This document shows, in pieces, positions 1-13,100 of a stretch of DNA of 64,000 nucleotides. How positions within the stretch are numbered: position 1 is the stretch's first letter; every line of letters begins with the position of its first letter. This stretch comes from Actinernus sp. WN-2022 (lineage: Eukaryota > Cnidaria > Anthozoa > Actiniaria > Actinernidae): the NCBI GenBank assembly GCA_030867875.1, contig JAOWCC010000287.1, forward strand, positions 193,501 through 257,500. The letters run 5' to 3'. The notes under the pieces are model-generated. The model was given only the letters and a program-made list of their open reading frames with translations. It had not been told where the DNA came from and searched no databases. The position numbers and the translations under genes are program-made.

Positions 1-125
1 ATTTCAGAAAATTTATAACTTGCACTGTAACGTCCTTTTTTGGGGGAGTGGGGTGAGGGTTGGGAGTTTAGATTTGTATGAAATTTGGGTTAGATTTTTT
101 TTTATAGATAATCAAATGGGGACGA

Positions 126-214
126 GTGAAATTAGGGATAAATTTTACGCGTGTTTGTCAAAATCAATACGTAGATTTTGACACAACACTAGTGAAATTT
201 ATCCCTAATTTCAC
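126..214. repeat. Inverted repeat (MITE-like hairpin)
   Basis: The 20-bp arms at 126-145 and 195-214 are perfect reverse complements (GTGAAATTAGGGATAAATTT). A second, inner palindrome around TCAAAATC/GATTTTGA sits in the loop. This is the form of a miniature inverted-repeat transposon. Confidence 0.65.
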
Positions 215-999
215 GAGTAACTATTTAATTGATTACCATTAATATTATGGAGGGCAAATAGGACATTTTCATTATGGCGTCATTTTACTACAACTACCAG
301 AATCCTCTTCAAATTATTTCTCGTTCAGATTTTTAAACTCTTAAGAATTCCAAGACTGGTCCAAATTAGAGGAACGAAAGAATCCGCGCAAAGAGTTCTG
401 GTAGTTGTAGTATGTGACGCCATCATGCAAACGTCGTATTACGATCCAGAACTGAAACATTATTTTAAGCTCGCGAAGGCGGCGTTTGAAATTTCACAGG
501 TGAAAATTACAAATTACGCGTGAAATTTCAAGTTGAAATTAATTCGTCCTATGGTATTAGCGCTGTAAATAGCTAACTAATGAGGATATTACATGGTAGT
601 TTCCAGTCAGGAAAACAAGATTAAAGGCAGAAATTTATCTGTAAAAGATCTTAAAATAACTTAACAACACACCACCGTTTTCCTACTTGACAACTCAGAC
701 ATGTTAACAAACTAAAAAAACGCGATATTGCAGCCATCAAGTTAGTTTAAATCCACTGATCACGCGTACTTCTGAAATCAATTAAAGTGACCCGCGGCTA
801 TTTATGTTTGTTACGGGGGTCTTTTTAAATCGCGTTTTTGAACATAAATATAAACCTTTATCTCTTGTAGACGTAACACCCAAATCAAGAATATTCTACC
901 GTTGGACTATCCACTTATGTACAATCGATATCAAATATAACTGGCTAGGGCTTATATGCACTTTAACGAATTCTAGAAATAGTACATCAATGGGTCATT

Positions 1000-1090
1000 G
1001 TGAGAGACCATTACGTTAGATGCCCGGGCCGGACACGGTCATTATCAGCGATTCTCATATGAACTGACGAACCTCGCGCACATGTGGGAT
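1000..1090 (+). repeat. Dispersed repeat, copy 1
   Basis: About 90 bp, including a central run reading ATCAGCGATTCTCATATGAA, recur in inverted orientation at 22,926-23,020 with a few substitutions. This shows a dispersed repeat family; the family is not recognised. Confidence 0.6.
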
Positions 1091-1309
1091 CGTAATAACA
1101 AAGCACATATTCAAAAATTACTAAACTATATTCAGCCTTCGAGTAAAATTTTGAAAATACTTTCAATCAAGCGTTGAAGGGGGGATTTATTTGTGTGTAA
1201 TTAATTAACAGCCACCAATCGAACACTCAATACATACATGCGTAGTACTATCACACAGCCCCTTTATTTGTTTAGATGATTCGTTCAATATTTCTTTGTC
1301 TGAATGCAG

Positions 1310-1432
1310 AGAGCAGCCGAAAGAGAAGCCGCAGCCGCAGCCGCAGAAGGCGAAGGAGCTGCAGCCGCAGAAGGCGGAGGAGCCGCAGCCGCAGAAGGCG
1401 GAGGAGCCGCAGCTGAGGAATATATCAGGATC
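1310..1432 (+). CDS. Possible exon made of a 24-bp tandem repeat
   Basis: A splice-acceptor-like TGAATGCAG precedes this stretch and GTAAGT follows it. Between them lies an imperfect 24-bp tandem repeat built from GCCGCAGCCGCAGAAGGCGG-like units. Two frames are open through the whole stretch and the third nearly so. One is Ala/Glu rich, one Pro/Gln/Lys/Glu rich, one Arg/Ser rich, so the true frame cannot be chosen. It could be an exon of the kinesin-like locus downstream, a separate gene, or a simple repeat with chance splice signals. No start codon or neighbouring exon was identified. Confidence 0.3.
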
Positions 1433-2479
1433 GTAAGTTTATAGTACCAGCCTATCAGTTACAATTCTAGCTAGTTTTATATTTTACATTATATTACCGA
1501 ATAGTACTATTATTTGCTTGGCATATTTCTTCTGTTAGTAATAACGAAATTTCACATATACCGAGCTTTCATACGAAACACGTCGTATTCCCTAGAAGGT
1601 TAACTCATCCTCTTAGAAGAAAAGAAACACATAGAAAACGAAAACTCTAACTGAAAGGAAAGTAGAATAGGTTAACAGAAAATGGTCCCCTTTAAATAGC
1701 TGGTTTGGTAGACCGAAATAGAATCTGATAGCACAAGTTTATAACTGATTGTATTTATTATTATTATTATTTATTTTTCTTGCTTTGTAATTGTATTGTA
1801 ATTATTATATTATAATGTTCTATTGTAATGAAACTCCCTTTTATTGAAATGACGACTTTGTTCGGAAAACCTTAACATTTAGTATAGTTGTAAACTTTAA
1901 GTACCAGGAGGAACTGAGACAGATATCATAGCAATATTCTATTAGTACTAGTACTATAAAAGAAGCAATGTTGGGCAATTTACAAGCGCGATTACGAATT
2001 TACAAGCGCGATCGAGAGTATATTCAGTATCCTTAGGACATTGAATACCCTTTTTATATTTAACAAATATCTAACCCTCCCTGCGCCCTTCAAGGTGTAC
2101 CTAAAGTTGTACCTCATCTGCTGCCATGTTTGTGACCACGAGGATCGCGAAAATGACGTACCTCGTTTCTAGGCTGCTCACGGATATTGTAATGAATTGG
2201 AAAATAAAAAAATCGTTAAGTGACCTGTGACCTGGACCTGTGCGTTTTGTACCAGCCGGCTTCTTACCGTCTATTGAGGCCGCCAGCATGTTGCGAGTAA
2301 CTCGCAGAATCCGGTTCGGTTTTGGCTTCAGAAAGCTATTTCTGCCCGTCTTACGGGTCTTAAGATTTAAAGCTAAATAGTTCCGATAAATTTGGGCTGA
2401 AAACGAATAACAAAGGAAACGGCAGAACTTCTAGTATTGAGGTTTCACGCTGGCGTCTCTCACGCTCTCTGTTGTCAAT

Positions 2480-3650
2480 ATTGTTTTAAATACATGTGAA
2501 AAGTGTGCAAAAACAAATACATTTGTAAGTTTCTAAAACAATAAAATGGTGCTGACAGATGATGGCAAAATAAATTAAAAATTCACGCTTTTGAAATAGA
2601 TTAGATTCTTTAATAAAGCATTGGACAAAATAGGAAATATCAGCGTTTTCATCCGCTGAAAGTTGTGAAGATCCAAACAAGAAAATCTTTATTATCTGTA
2701 ACTCAGACATTACTGTCCATCTATCAACAAGAATTTGAGCAGCAGAGGAGACAGTAGTTTTAATCCAGGAGCAGCAAATGTCGGAAAATGAAGGAAGTAA
2801 TTATTGATATTTTCAATTCCAAATCCACAAAAGCATGCCGGGGATATTTTACAATCAATTTTGAAAAGAAAAGAATTAAGAGCGCATACATCTAGACGTA
2901 GACGAGTGTTCATAATAGAAGAATATATGTTGAGAGAGAAATTATATAAAGCTTTATATTTTGGAACATCAAAACAAGTGAACAAAGCTTTTTTGAAAGA
3001 ACCAACTGACTTAATGTTAGGTATTTCTGTATCAATATCATTCCACAACTTGGTGGTAGATGGATTTTTAAACGTTCAGTACGCACTGCAAATAGAGTAA
3101 AGTTAGAAGAAGTCCTCCAAGAATAATGCATTCTCTCAGACACCTGAAGGGGAAGTAGCTCTTTCAAATTATTGGGAACTAAATTGTTGACGATTTTAAA
3201 ATAAAAGATCAGCTTATGAATAGATCGTCTAGTCTTCATATCTTCCAAACCAATTTCCTGCAACAAGCGACGCGTACTGGTACCCATAACAATTTTTGCA
3301 GCTTCATACTGTACAAATTCAAAAATATCGCTTTCATTATCAGTATATACAACCATCCCACAAGAAATCTGCACATTCCATCAAGGGACGAATAACATAT
3401 TTATATAACTTATTCCGAGTGTCCCTGTTTACTCTATATTTAATTCCTTTGAGCAAATTTAGCCTTTTACTCAACAACTTTTTTTAGCTTCGAAAAACGA
3501 AATCAGGATGATACGGTTTTAACCTTAACTGAAAAAGTAATACATTCTGTCTTAGTACGATTAATTGTAACTAACCATCGAATCGCCCAGTTCTTAATTT
3601 TATCAAGATCATTATTCAATTTTATAGAATGGCTTGCGCTCCACACAGGC
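2480..3650 (-). mobile_element. CR1-like LINE fragment (3' end of reverse transcriptase ORF), decayed
   Basis: On the minus strand two overlapping frames (3374-2910 and 3048-2710) carry the conserved tail of cnidarian CR1-like ORF2 proteins: an arginine/leucine-rich RRSIHKLI-type segment, a LWNDI-like segment, and a terminal Cys/His knuckle (CFCGFG...HF). Upstream on the same strand (3480-3640) a stop-ridden stretch continues the pattern. Several frameshifts and stops make this a dead, 5'-truncated copy. Confidence 0.65.
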
Positions 3651-5068
3651 GTTGCTATGGGAAAATAGTCACGTGATCAATCAATTGATGCAAAAGGCCT
3701 ATAGTATATCAACTTTTTATTTTTAACATTACTACTTCGTTACTACTTAAATGTTGTAGATAAAAGACCTAACAGAAAGAAATCAAGAATTGGAAGACCG
3801 CTACCAGAAGATCCTCGTGCTCTACAAAAGAGAACTCGCCATGAACAAGAAATTGATAAACGAGGTGATTGAGCTCCGTGGGAACAGCCGGGTGCTAGTC
3901 CGCGTGAGACCGGAGACACGTGGAGATAGTTCAGACAGGGGACCGGTCATAACCTTCGACGAGCATGACGATGGTCTCCTTTATGTGGAAAGCCAAGATG
4001 GCACCCGGATGTTCCAAATGGATCGTGTTTTCACCCCAGTGTCTACACAATCTGAGGTATTGATTTGTCTTTTTAATCTGCCCTCTATAATCAAGTTTGT
4101 CTAACAGTGTACTTGATTTAATCTAGGAATTGGCTTGAGGGCTGGGATGAAATTGTTGGGAGACAGCTGTTGGGATAGGTGGTCAATATATTTTCGCTCC
4201 CTGCCTGGTCCCTAGGGAAAAGTGAAATAAAGTGCTCATTCAGTAGTGGAGCTTTCTTGTGCTCACACACAACTGAAAAAGATGTTTCTTGATGTTGAAT
4301 TGCACCCGTAAAATCCAAGACAGCGTACATGAGTCGAGCTCAACACGCTAATTTACTATCTCTTCAGGTATTCGAAGAGATCAAATCTGTGGTAGCTGCT
4401 GCCATGGAAGGGTTCAACATATGTATATTCGCATATGGGCAGACTGGAAGTGGGAAGACCTACACAATGGAGGTAAAAACAGCAAATAAATTCATATGTC
4501 ATTTTACTGTACGCTCATATTGTAAGGGCATTGAGAATTTGGTAGTATGCTCCTATATAATATCTATTATTCTCTGTAATTGTGGATGTGTTGGGGTCCC
4601 CCCATCCCTGCTTTATAACTCGTATTTTTGTGACATCAAAAGCCATTCAGTACGACTACTTATCGAATAAACATCTTCAAACTTGCTAAACATACTAATT
4701 AAAATGTGATCTTTCATTGAAACGTTAAACAAATGAATTCGATTAAAATGTACTTTAAGAAATTAGTTGCTAATCCCAATTCATGTATTTTTACAGGGTC
4801 CACAATCCGATCCCGGACTATTTTCCAGGGCCATAGAGTTTCTGTTTCAGAAAAGCCAAAAGGCTCCAGAATGGCAACAAAGTTTTAAAATAAACTACGC
4901 AGAGAATTATAATGAGTCTCTGCGAGATCTGATAAACCCCCAAAAATTGGAAATGAAACTTGGGGAAGAAGGGGTATACGTGCCAGGAATTTCCGAAGTG
5001 TCCGGCTCCAACATTGAAGAAGTTGAGGAGGTGTGTGCGACAATATTAAGCAATTGCATGAGATTGAG

Positions 5069-5134
5069 CATGATAGCGAAAATTATCAAGACATGATAAC
5101 ACGGACCGAGGTCTTGACAATTTTCGCTATCATG
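5069..5134. repeat. Short hairpin, MITE-like
   Basis: Arms at 5069-5092 and 5111-5134 are reverse complements over 24 bp with one mismatch (CATGATAGCGAAAATT...), around an 18-nt loop. It begins 38 bp after the exon 3 donor of the kinesin-like copy and so lies in its intron. Confidence 0.7.
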
Positions 5135-5437
5135 CGAAAACCGAATTCAATAATTGTTTTATTATACATTTTAAGCTCTATTTTAGCAAAACAGAAATCT
5201 ATTGTAAACGAAGCTAAAGCAAACGCCATATAGAATTGATTTGTTTACGATTGAATTTCTGATTCAATGTTTTCTTTCTTATTCGAGCTAAAAATGGTAT
5301 TTATTTTACCTAGTTTAGGAGAAAGGAATGACTAGAAACATAGATGAGCGCTAAAATAGCTCAAAATAACGAAATAAGTGTCCTGATTTCTAGCCTAAAA
5401 TTGTCGTGTTTGCTGGTCATCGAGCGCTAAGTATTCT

Positions 5438-5800
5438 TTATTCTATTTGCTGATGACACGAATATGTTTCTCACACAAAGATCCTGTTTACCTGATCAGT
5501 ACTCTGAATGCCGAAATAAACAAATTATCAGATTGGTTCAAGGAAAATAAACTCTCATTGAATTTAACGAAGACAAAATTCATGGTATTTAAGCCAAGAC
5601 AAAATAGGCAATGGCATAATATTCAGTTGGTTATAAACAACCAGAAAATTGATCAGGTAAAATAAACCATGTTTCTTGGGGTAATACTAGATGAACATTT
5701 ATCTTGCAAACCATCTCTCTCATATAGCCAACAAAATATCGAAATCTGTAGGAATAATTGTTAAATCTAGATTTACCTTTCCTAAATAGCCTGCGTTGCG
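5438..5800 (+). mobile_element. LINE reverse-transcriptase fragment, decayed
   Basis: The fragment starts with the reverse-transcriptase catalytic box FADDTN in one frame and moves into the frame of 5447-5665, which contains the typical LSDWFKENKLSLNLTKTKFM segment. A FLGVILD segment follows near 5670 in another frame. The order matches CR1/RTE-like ORF2, with frameshifts. It sits inside the intron region of the kinesin-like copy and may have helped destroy it. Confidence 0.65.
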
Positions 5801-7043
5801 GCTCTGGAGTTCGGAGCGCAGCGAGTGGAGATTAGCCGGATTGGGGCGAGAGAAAAAAGAGGGTGAACGGGGTGGGGAGGAGAACCCATGGTTATTTTGA
5901 TATCCACCCACTAATTAAAATGCATGCTTATTAGTAAGTCATTCGACCGATTCATCCAATCATCATGCGGCGGAAGTGAAAACCATGTCAAGTATCTATC
6001 AAACTCACGCATGGAATCTCGAGGAATCTCAATTCGAGCGTAAAATTCAAAACAAAAAAATATACGAACTTGGATGTGAAGAGGAGGCCGACCTAAACCC
6101 CAACCTTTAAATGTCAAAGACTTTTGCAGGATATGTAATATATGTTTTAAGGTAGCGTTTGGGAATTAAAATATTTCCACGGCGAGAATCTGTTCAAGCC
6201 TTAAGAAAGAAAAGATAGCCGAGGCTTTAAATAATTCTAGCTGGTGCCTGCAAAAGTATTGGTCTTCATATTCCGAAATCTGCTTCTCTATCAAAGTGAG
6301 TCTGTCGTTCCCGAGGAAGGAAGATTCGAAATGCCTTGATGGAGAGATCTTTTGGTAGGATACTGGCGTCTGTAGAGCGATCGAGAGATGTAAACAGTCC
6401 CAGCTATTCGCTCCTTTGCATTGATTTGATTACAAAATCTCCTGAAATCACAGATTTGTTCTTGATCTTCAACTGACTCAGTGAACTGGCGGGAGTGTAT
6501 TGATCAACTCTGCCTCGATCGCTAATTTCCTATAATATTTGTATTTTAGTTGTTAGTAAACCTATAATGTACCTCCATTTGGTATTCCTAAAGTCTTCTT
6601 TTGACGAACTTCCAGGCAGGTGCAGTTGTGTGGTAATACTATCTTTATTTAATGATGGTAGCAAGTATTATAGCGAAGCTAATAAACTTGTAAAATTCAA
6701 AGTAAAACACTGAATTTCTAACTGCGCTAGAAGACTTACAAACTTGCAAACTAGAGTTATTAGAGTTAGAATATCTTGAACTACGTGAGTGACCTTCATT
6801 CTTAACCTTGTGATGGTACGTACATTTCCCTTTTTTGTTGTTGTTAGAAATGATTCTGTGCTTCTTTCCAGGCAAACTCAATCTGGTAGACCTTGCGGGG
6901 AGTGAACGCGTCTCCAAGAGCGGCGTAGAGGGCTTACACCTGACAGAAGCCCAAAGTATAAACAGGTCACTGTCAGCTCTTGGAGACGTCATAAACGCCC
7001 TCAAAAACAAGCAAACCTTCATTCTTACTACAAGAATCACTTG

Positions 7044-9795
7044 GTGAGTCAACCAATCTAGTGTGTGCTTAATGGTTCATTGTAATATATTGTGCCTGCT
7101 ACAAAACTGTACATCTGCAACCAGTTCATCTCCTTTGGGCGTAACATTGAATAGGATAAGTTCTAACACGTGAACTCTGTGACATTTCTGTAGGAATCTA
7201 ATGTCATGTAAGACTCGATTAATGTTCGACTCATTAGCATAATATTCCTTAACTGACGTCACTTCAAGGATTTGTAATGCATTTTAAGCAAAATATTAAA
7301 ACTTAAATCGGCAAAAATAGTTAAAGAAGATTTAAACTACATATGAGCCTTCGTGCAATTTTCATAGCTATATATATGAACCACCGAAAAGTTGAGTACT
7401 TCGGCGAAGAAATTTTTGGTTTACAGGGAATACTCTATCTTCTCTTGTTTGAAATCGTGAAAATGTCAGCCAAGGTCGATTCCCGAGGTGACGTCATTGC
7501 ATTAATGCAATATTCCCCATGGCGCCTTTCTATCACAAATCGATTTTTAGATAATTTACAGTTAGTTGTTAGTAAAGGAAAAAAAGTCATGAGTGGAAAT
7601 TGTAAGTTTTTATTCAAATTATTGTAAAGTCGAATTAATTAATTGACGTCACCTCGGGAATCGACCTATGCTTTTACTTACGCGGTCATGGATCAGGAAA
7701 GGTTACGTTTCCACGATTTCAAAATAGAAGATATAGTATTCCCTGTAAACCAAAAATTTCTTCGCCGAAGTACTCAACTTTTCATAGCTATGACAATTGC
7801 ACGAAGGCTCATATGTACTTCAAGTAGAGGAAAATGAAAGGCTCGTGCAATGATCAAAACATACAAAATATCACTAAGTACACGTATATCCCGTATAGCG
7901 CGCACGAGTAGTTTATGCGATTTTTTTATGATATGCTTAGAAAACATTTGCTGAGAGCGTGTAACTGCACCCTATAACCTTTTTAGATTAATCAGAATCC
8001 AGATATTTTCTTGAATATATTATAAAACACTACTGCACCCAAACCAACGAGTTCTGGCTAGGGTTAATATATGCATTATCGAAACAACAGCCTGCATGTA
8101 TACTTTACGTTATTTACAAAATCTGAAATCGTTGCTCGTTTTATCAGGTGGAGAATCGAAAACACTAATGATCGCGCAGATCTCTCCTGTTTGGAATACA
8201 GAAACAATCTCAACTTTGAAATTCGCGCGGTAATTTCAAAATCTTCGATCTGATTACAAGAGAATGGAGCCAAATCAGCCGACCTCTTCGACTAAAAAGG
8301 CGGTTTTTGTTTCACTTATACATAAACTGTACTGGTGTATTTTCCTTAGTACCATACATGTGCAAATTTTCAATTGTTTTTACCCATTATTTGCAGAGAT
8401 ATTCTTCATTTTGTTATTTGTCTTCATGCCTGTGTCAACCTTATGACGTCACAGACCATCTAATTTGCATATTCCGAAATCCTTTATCTCCGGAACCAGA
8501 TGAGATATTGACAAACAGAAAACACAATTCTTCCTCATTTTGAAACGACTTTCAAAAATATAAATGGCGGAAATTTCACTTCATAGGCACTTAAACTCCG
8601 CCTCCTTACTATCCCCAGGGAGGTTGTTGTACAACAGTAATCCCTAGGGTTTGCTGATGCGAGTCAAGGTTTCCAAGTGTTTTTACTCGAGTCGAGCTTT
8701 TCCGTCACCGACCAATGAGGCGCAAGCGCCTTCTTTCAAGTTCTGTTCGATGGACAACACGTGACAGGATCAACCAATCAAATTCGACACCGCTCTGGGC
8801 ACTTCCGATATTTGTAGAGGCAAAGTTCGATAATTTCCCATCAACGGCAGCGAAGATTTGGGCAATTCTTACCCATTATTTTGCTGAAACCAAAGGTTTC
8901 TTCGGAGCAACTTCAGAATACCCCGTCGAAAAACGAAAGGGTTTCCATTAGAAATGTTGTTACGCGTCATAAACGAGGGAGCGTGAGCATAAGTGTAGTC
9001 GTTTCGAATGATATATTGCTATAGTCGATTCTTCAGTTTTTTTAGGACGAACAATCGCCTAACTTGGATTGCTTGTCGACACTTCAGCACCCCCACTCAT
9101 GTGATCCTCGCCACCCACCCCTGTGATCCCGGCTAAGTGTCTTTTCGGAACGAAGCTTGCTATAGTAGTGGCTACGCGTGCTACGCGTCAACAAGACGAG
9201 GGAATGAGTGCGATGCTGTAGTAGTATATTATTTGGTTTAGTCAAACAAATGCAGTGACCAACAACAGGACAGTTGTACATCCCTAAAATATATATTCCA
9301 ATGAACAACACCAACGACGCAGTAAAGGTGAAACCTAAATGAACCTGGTCTCGCAGTAGAAAAATAAGTCTCACTTCCATACGAAACTTCAAAACATTCT
9401 TCATTAGCTAACCATAAACTAATTAACTCTTCCTTTTTAAAGAAAAAATCAACATAATGACCTGTTCCATTTTCTTTTTTAAACACATCGGGTTTATTTC
9501 ATCTAACTACTGTACATTGTCGGTGTACGTGAATAGTAAAATGAAATAATAATAAAAATTTGTACAATAGACACCCTTGTTTACCAAAGGGATATTTGAT
9601 TAATTTTTTTTTCATTTTGCAACAAAATACAGGCCCTTAATTACATCCCAAAAAAAAGGTGTCAGTCATCGCAATGACTTCAACGAGGCAAGTGCCTTAT
9701 GCTATACCTAGTAAGTAAGACAGTAAAACAACAGGATCTTAACATGTCTAATAACTGGCTAATCAATTTTACATTTGCCACTTCTCTTTTTTCTT
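7044..9795. other. Intergenic stretch with a MITE
   Basis: No convincing coding region. The only clear structure is the long-armed MITE at 7339-7818. The remaining open frames are short and lack protein-like composition. Confidence 0.45.
7339..7818. mobile_element. MITE with long terminal inverted repeats
   Basis: Arms of about 170 bp (7339-7507 and 7643-7818) are reverse complements with scattered differences; both include ATATGAGCCTTCGTGCAATT and CGATTCCCGAGGTGACGTCA. The spacer is about 135 bp and carries no gene. This is a non-autonomous DNA transposon of unknown superfamily. No certain target duplication was seen. Confidence 0.75.
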
Positions 9796-9799
9796 GTAG

Positions 9800-10134
9800 A
9801 ATGCGATGTCTGTAAACAAAAATATGACAAACGTTGCAGAGTTGTTCCTTTGCATTCCTTCATGTGGGCATATTGTCCACATGAAGGAATGCAGCGGACT
9901 CATGATGGACTTAGGAGAATGTCCAGTCACCCTTTGTAGGTACGTTATCTACTTTTTTCTAGGTTTTTTTGGAGGTACCTTTTATTCACATTAGAAGTGA
10001 CCATGACACATCATATTTTTCACTTCTACAGGGTGGCTGAGTGAACAGGCTATTGCCTTCCGATGTGGGGTTCCACCTCGGGAGGCAATCGAGCGAGGCC
10101 TTGAAGGGCGAGGCCATCGAGTCGGGTATTAGAG
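9800..10134 (+). pseudogene. RING-finger gene fragment, two exons, frame-shifted
   Basis: Exon 9800-9939 (acceptor TTCTTGTAG, donor GTACGT) opens with a CxxC pair (ECDVCKQKYDK) in one frame. In another frame it carries the second half of a RING-like domain: CGH, a following Cys, and a CPVTLC end. A perfect palindrome lies inside the exon at the break. A second exon-like stretch, 10,032-10,134, ends at GTAAGA and reads AFRCGVPPREAIERGLEGRG in its best frame, with a stop just before the donor. Both points indicate decay. The parent gene is not recognised beyond a C3HC4-type domain. Confidence 0.45.
9851..9893. repeat. Perfect 17-bp palindrome inside the RING exon
   Basis: TGCATTCCTTCATGTGG (9851-9867) is the exact reverse complement of 9877-9893, with a 9-nt loop. 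It overlaps the codons for the CGH part of the RING-like domain, where the frame changes. Confidence 0.75.
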
Positions 10135-13100
10135 GTAAGAATTGTTACCATACCGACATTGTGTGGGTGTCCGTATGTGTATGTGCGTTTGTGAGTAAGT
10201 GCGTAAGTAAGAATGTGTATTGTCGTGTTGGTAGGCTCTTATACACAAAGCTACATGTTTACTATATATTGTTACCAGCAGTTAAACGTAAAACTGATTT
10301 TCTGCAATTAAGATTTTAAGTTTACTTCATCTTTGACTAAGTGTTTTCTCTCTCCATTCTTTGCAGGATGCGATGAAAACAACAAAAACAAACTGAATTT
10401 AAATAAAATATGTTTAAGTCTGCATGTGTGCTTGTTTAGTTTTGTGCTTGTCGACATTCGTTTTTTTTTGGCATGCTACACTCTTTTATTCAGACAGAAA
10501 TGCAATGGCTCGAGACTATATTTCATAGTGTCTTTCACGGTCCATCTGCGGGCGCCTTTTTTCAAATGTCAGTTTCTGTTTGCACAATTTAGTACACAAT
10601 GCAAAAATATTGTGCAAGGCAAAGATGTTTGATGGACTTTATATTTTCCCTGTTTATAGGAAATAACTTAAGGGATTCTGGGATGCATCACTTACAGTTG
10701 AAAAGCAAGTAAACCAGATGACAGAATAAATCGAATCCCTAAACTGACTCTACAATACAAAATCATGTAATCCGAATTTATCTACAAATCCACAAATAAC
10801 TCATGTGCTAGAGTCTAGTTTTCGAGTCATTGTCGTTTTCAATCATTCAGTATTATGCTAGTAGGCGATATAAAACAAAACATCAGTAATGAAAATCATC
10901 AGGAAAAATAACACCTTGTAAAGTCTACTTTTTTTTCGCGTTTTATTAAAAAAGTCTACCACTCCTCACAAATTAAAACTGTAGATAGCACAGTTTGAAA
11001 ACTTTTACATCAGTCTTGAACATTATGTATGTTCTTTGGTCTGCATTTCCTAACAGGATACAACGTATACTTGAAGTTCTATATCGGATTCTCCATTTTC
11101 ACAGGATGGTTTTCTACTGTTACAACGTATAGAAGTCCTAAATCGGAATACTGTTTTTGTTTTTGCTAAATTCCCCCCATTCAGTCTCAGGAGGATTTTC
11201 TGCTGTGTAGATCTGTTATGGAGTAATATACCTCTCCTTGCATCAAGTCAGGACTTTTGAATGTTTTACCCGTTTCCAAAACACGGGACTCGTAGAAAGC
11301 AGGTAAACTACAATAAACAAACGGCAGTTTTTTTTTTTTACTGTGAGACCACCATTCAATTTAGTTATAAAACACGTCCAGTTTGTCTTTGATTTCTTCA
11401 ACATCTTATCCCATGTTAGGTTATTCACGTATTTGCTGGTGGAATCACAGAAAGCATGACACACCAAATCTGCTCGAGTACAACTTGATGCCTTGTATCA
11501 GTCTCGTTTTTTCCCTTGACTTTATTTGGTTCACTGCATGATCTCTGGATCATCTTTTTGTTGATATTGGGTTCGTACAGATCTTTAACATACTGGTGCA
11601 ATATTTTTTCAGTCTCCTCATACTTCAATATTATAATATAATATATATAATATAATATAGTATAGTATAGTATAGTATAATATAATATGAAAACAACAGC
11701 TGGAACAGTTTTTCTGGCAGAAATTCAACTCGCAAACGAATGTGTACAGCAGTGAACACATTTTCCAAAAACTGTTCATCGGCCTAATCAGTCAAGTCAG
11801 GAGTCCATTACTCAGTGTTTTTTTTCCCTCTTTGTTTCAAGCTCTCGTAGTCTTCTCCCATTCCGATTGTTTCACATATGTTGTAAAACAGACATCACAC
11901 TTAAGCAGTCGCATAGCTCCCAAATATTTCCCAGCAACGTAACCTATAGTTCGTGACCCCGGGTCCGTGAAACAGAAGCCAACTCATAGCATATTGTACA
12001 CATCTTAGGGAGTCGTGTACATAGGTAAACCATCCGGATTATCCATTTCAGACCACGGAATCTATCCTTGGAGAAAGATAAACTTCAAGACTATAAAATA
12101 TGTTTTCACAGGGTCATCTTCGAAGGTACGTTAATTAAGAAAACTATTTTACCGGCCATTCTACAACAAACTGGTAACTGATAAAATAACTGCACTAAAA
12201 AAGGAATACGTAAATAAATAAATAAACGAATTCCAGTTCGTCATCAAAGAATTCGCTTTCACAAAACACATTCTTTATCGTTATTCCGTTTCTTGGACAT
12301 GTTTAAGCTTAAAATTCGTTAATAAAAAAAACCGGTTGAGAAATGCGTTTCTGTGTATAAATGCTGTGTAAAAAAACCTGTGGTTACTATCTGTTGCAAA
12401 TCCTGTTTCTAACAAGTTATTTCTCTTCGTTCATACCTCGTTTAATGAATCTTCTGTTGCTGTGTGACTGATTTCTAGGAAATGAAGGTCAGCGGTATCA
12501 TTCTCTATACATTTTCGATCTTTTTTTCTTCTAAATACTCTTGTTAACTTTTTTTTAGCAACAATTTACATTTTTAGCGATTGTGCCGCTTTGTTAATCT
12601 AATTAACTGTTTGTTTACTTTACGTGTTAAACCTATTGGACTTCTGTAATTTTTAAGTGGCCATTTTATCAGTGTATGTGAGCCAGTCGGACTTTGTGAA
12701 GGTTACGCACATGTTTCACTTTGTTATCGACACGGTTAGTCAGTCACACAGAAGTAAGTGATTCTACTCTGTAATTTACTCATTTATCGTGTGTGCTTTA
12801 TTCTATACCAAGACACCATCATCTGTAATCTACCGATGATCATGACTGAGTATAGTCACACGTACTGAAACGGTAACCATAGAAGCGCATGAGCTATACT
12901 ATTCAGTACTGCTGATGGTATGAACGAACATAGAAGGTGAATTCGATGGTTTAAATTCGTTTTATTCAATGAGAAAATCGAAGTGTAGGGCCTAGGTTCT
13001 TTTAATCATATACTTAGTTGTTCATTCAAGAGTTCGGTGACTTATCGTCGAGTCGGTGAAATTGAATGAATTTCATTCAGTGCCTGTTGAAATGACAAAA

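Larger units (their letters stand above)
1..1300. other. Stretch without a recognisable gene
   Basis: No reading frame here looks like a protein. The stretch holds a perfect hairpin near its start (126-214) and one copy of a dispersed repeat (1000-1090), both listed separately. The sequence is AT-rich and otherwise featureless. Confidence 0.5.
3760..7043 (+). pseudogene. Kinesin-14 (KIFC-type) motor gene copy, incomplete
   Basis: Four exons with GT-AG borders fit a C-terminal-motor kinesin: 3760-4056 (coiled-coil neck, then a VLVRVRP motor start), 4368-4472 (P-loop [10 protein letters not shown]), 4797-5030 (GPQSDPGLF region) and 6872-7043 (switch [12 protein letters not shown]). A neck directly before the motor is typical of kinesin-14. 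The exon that should carry switch I (SSRSH) was not found in the 1.8 kb between exons 3 and 4, which instead holds a hairpin and LINE debris. In the last exon the frame is lost just after the INALKNK segment. Upstream tail exons and the final motor exon are not seen. It is most likely a decayed duplicate; an assembly error is the alternative. Confidence 0.7.
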
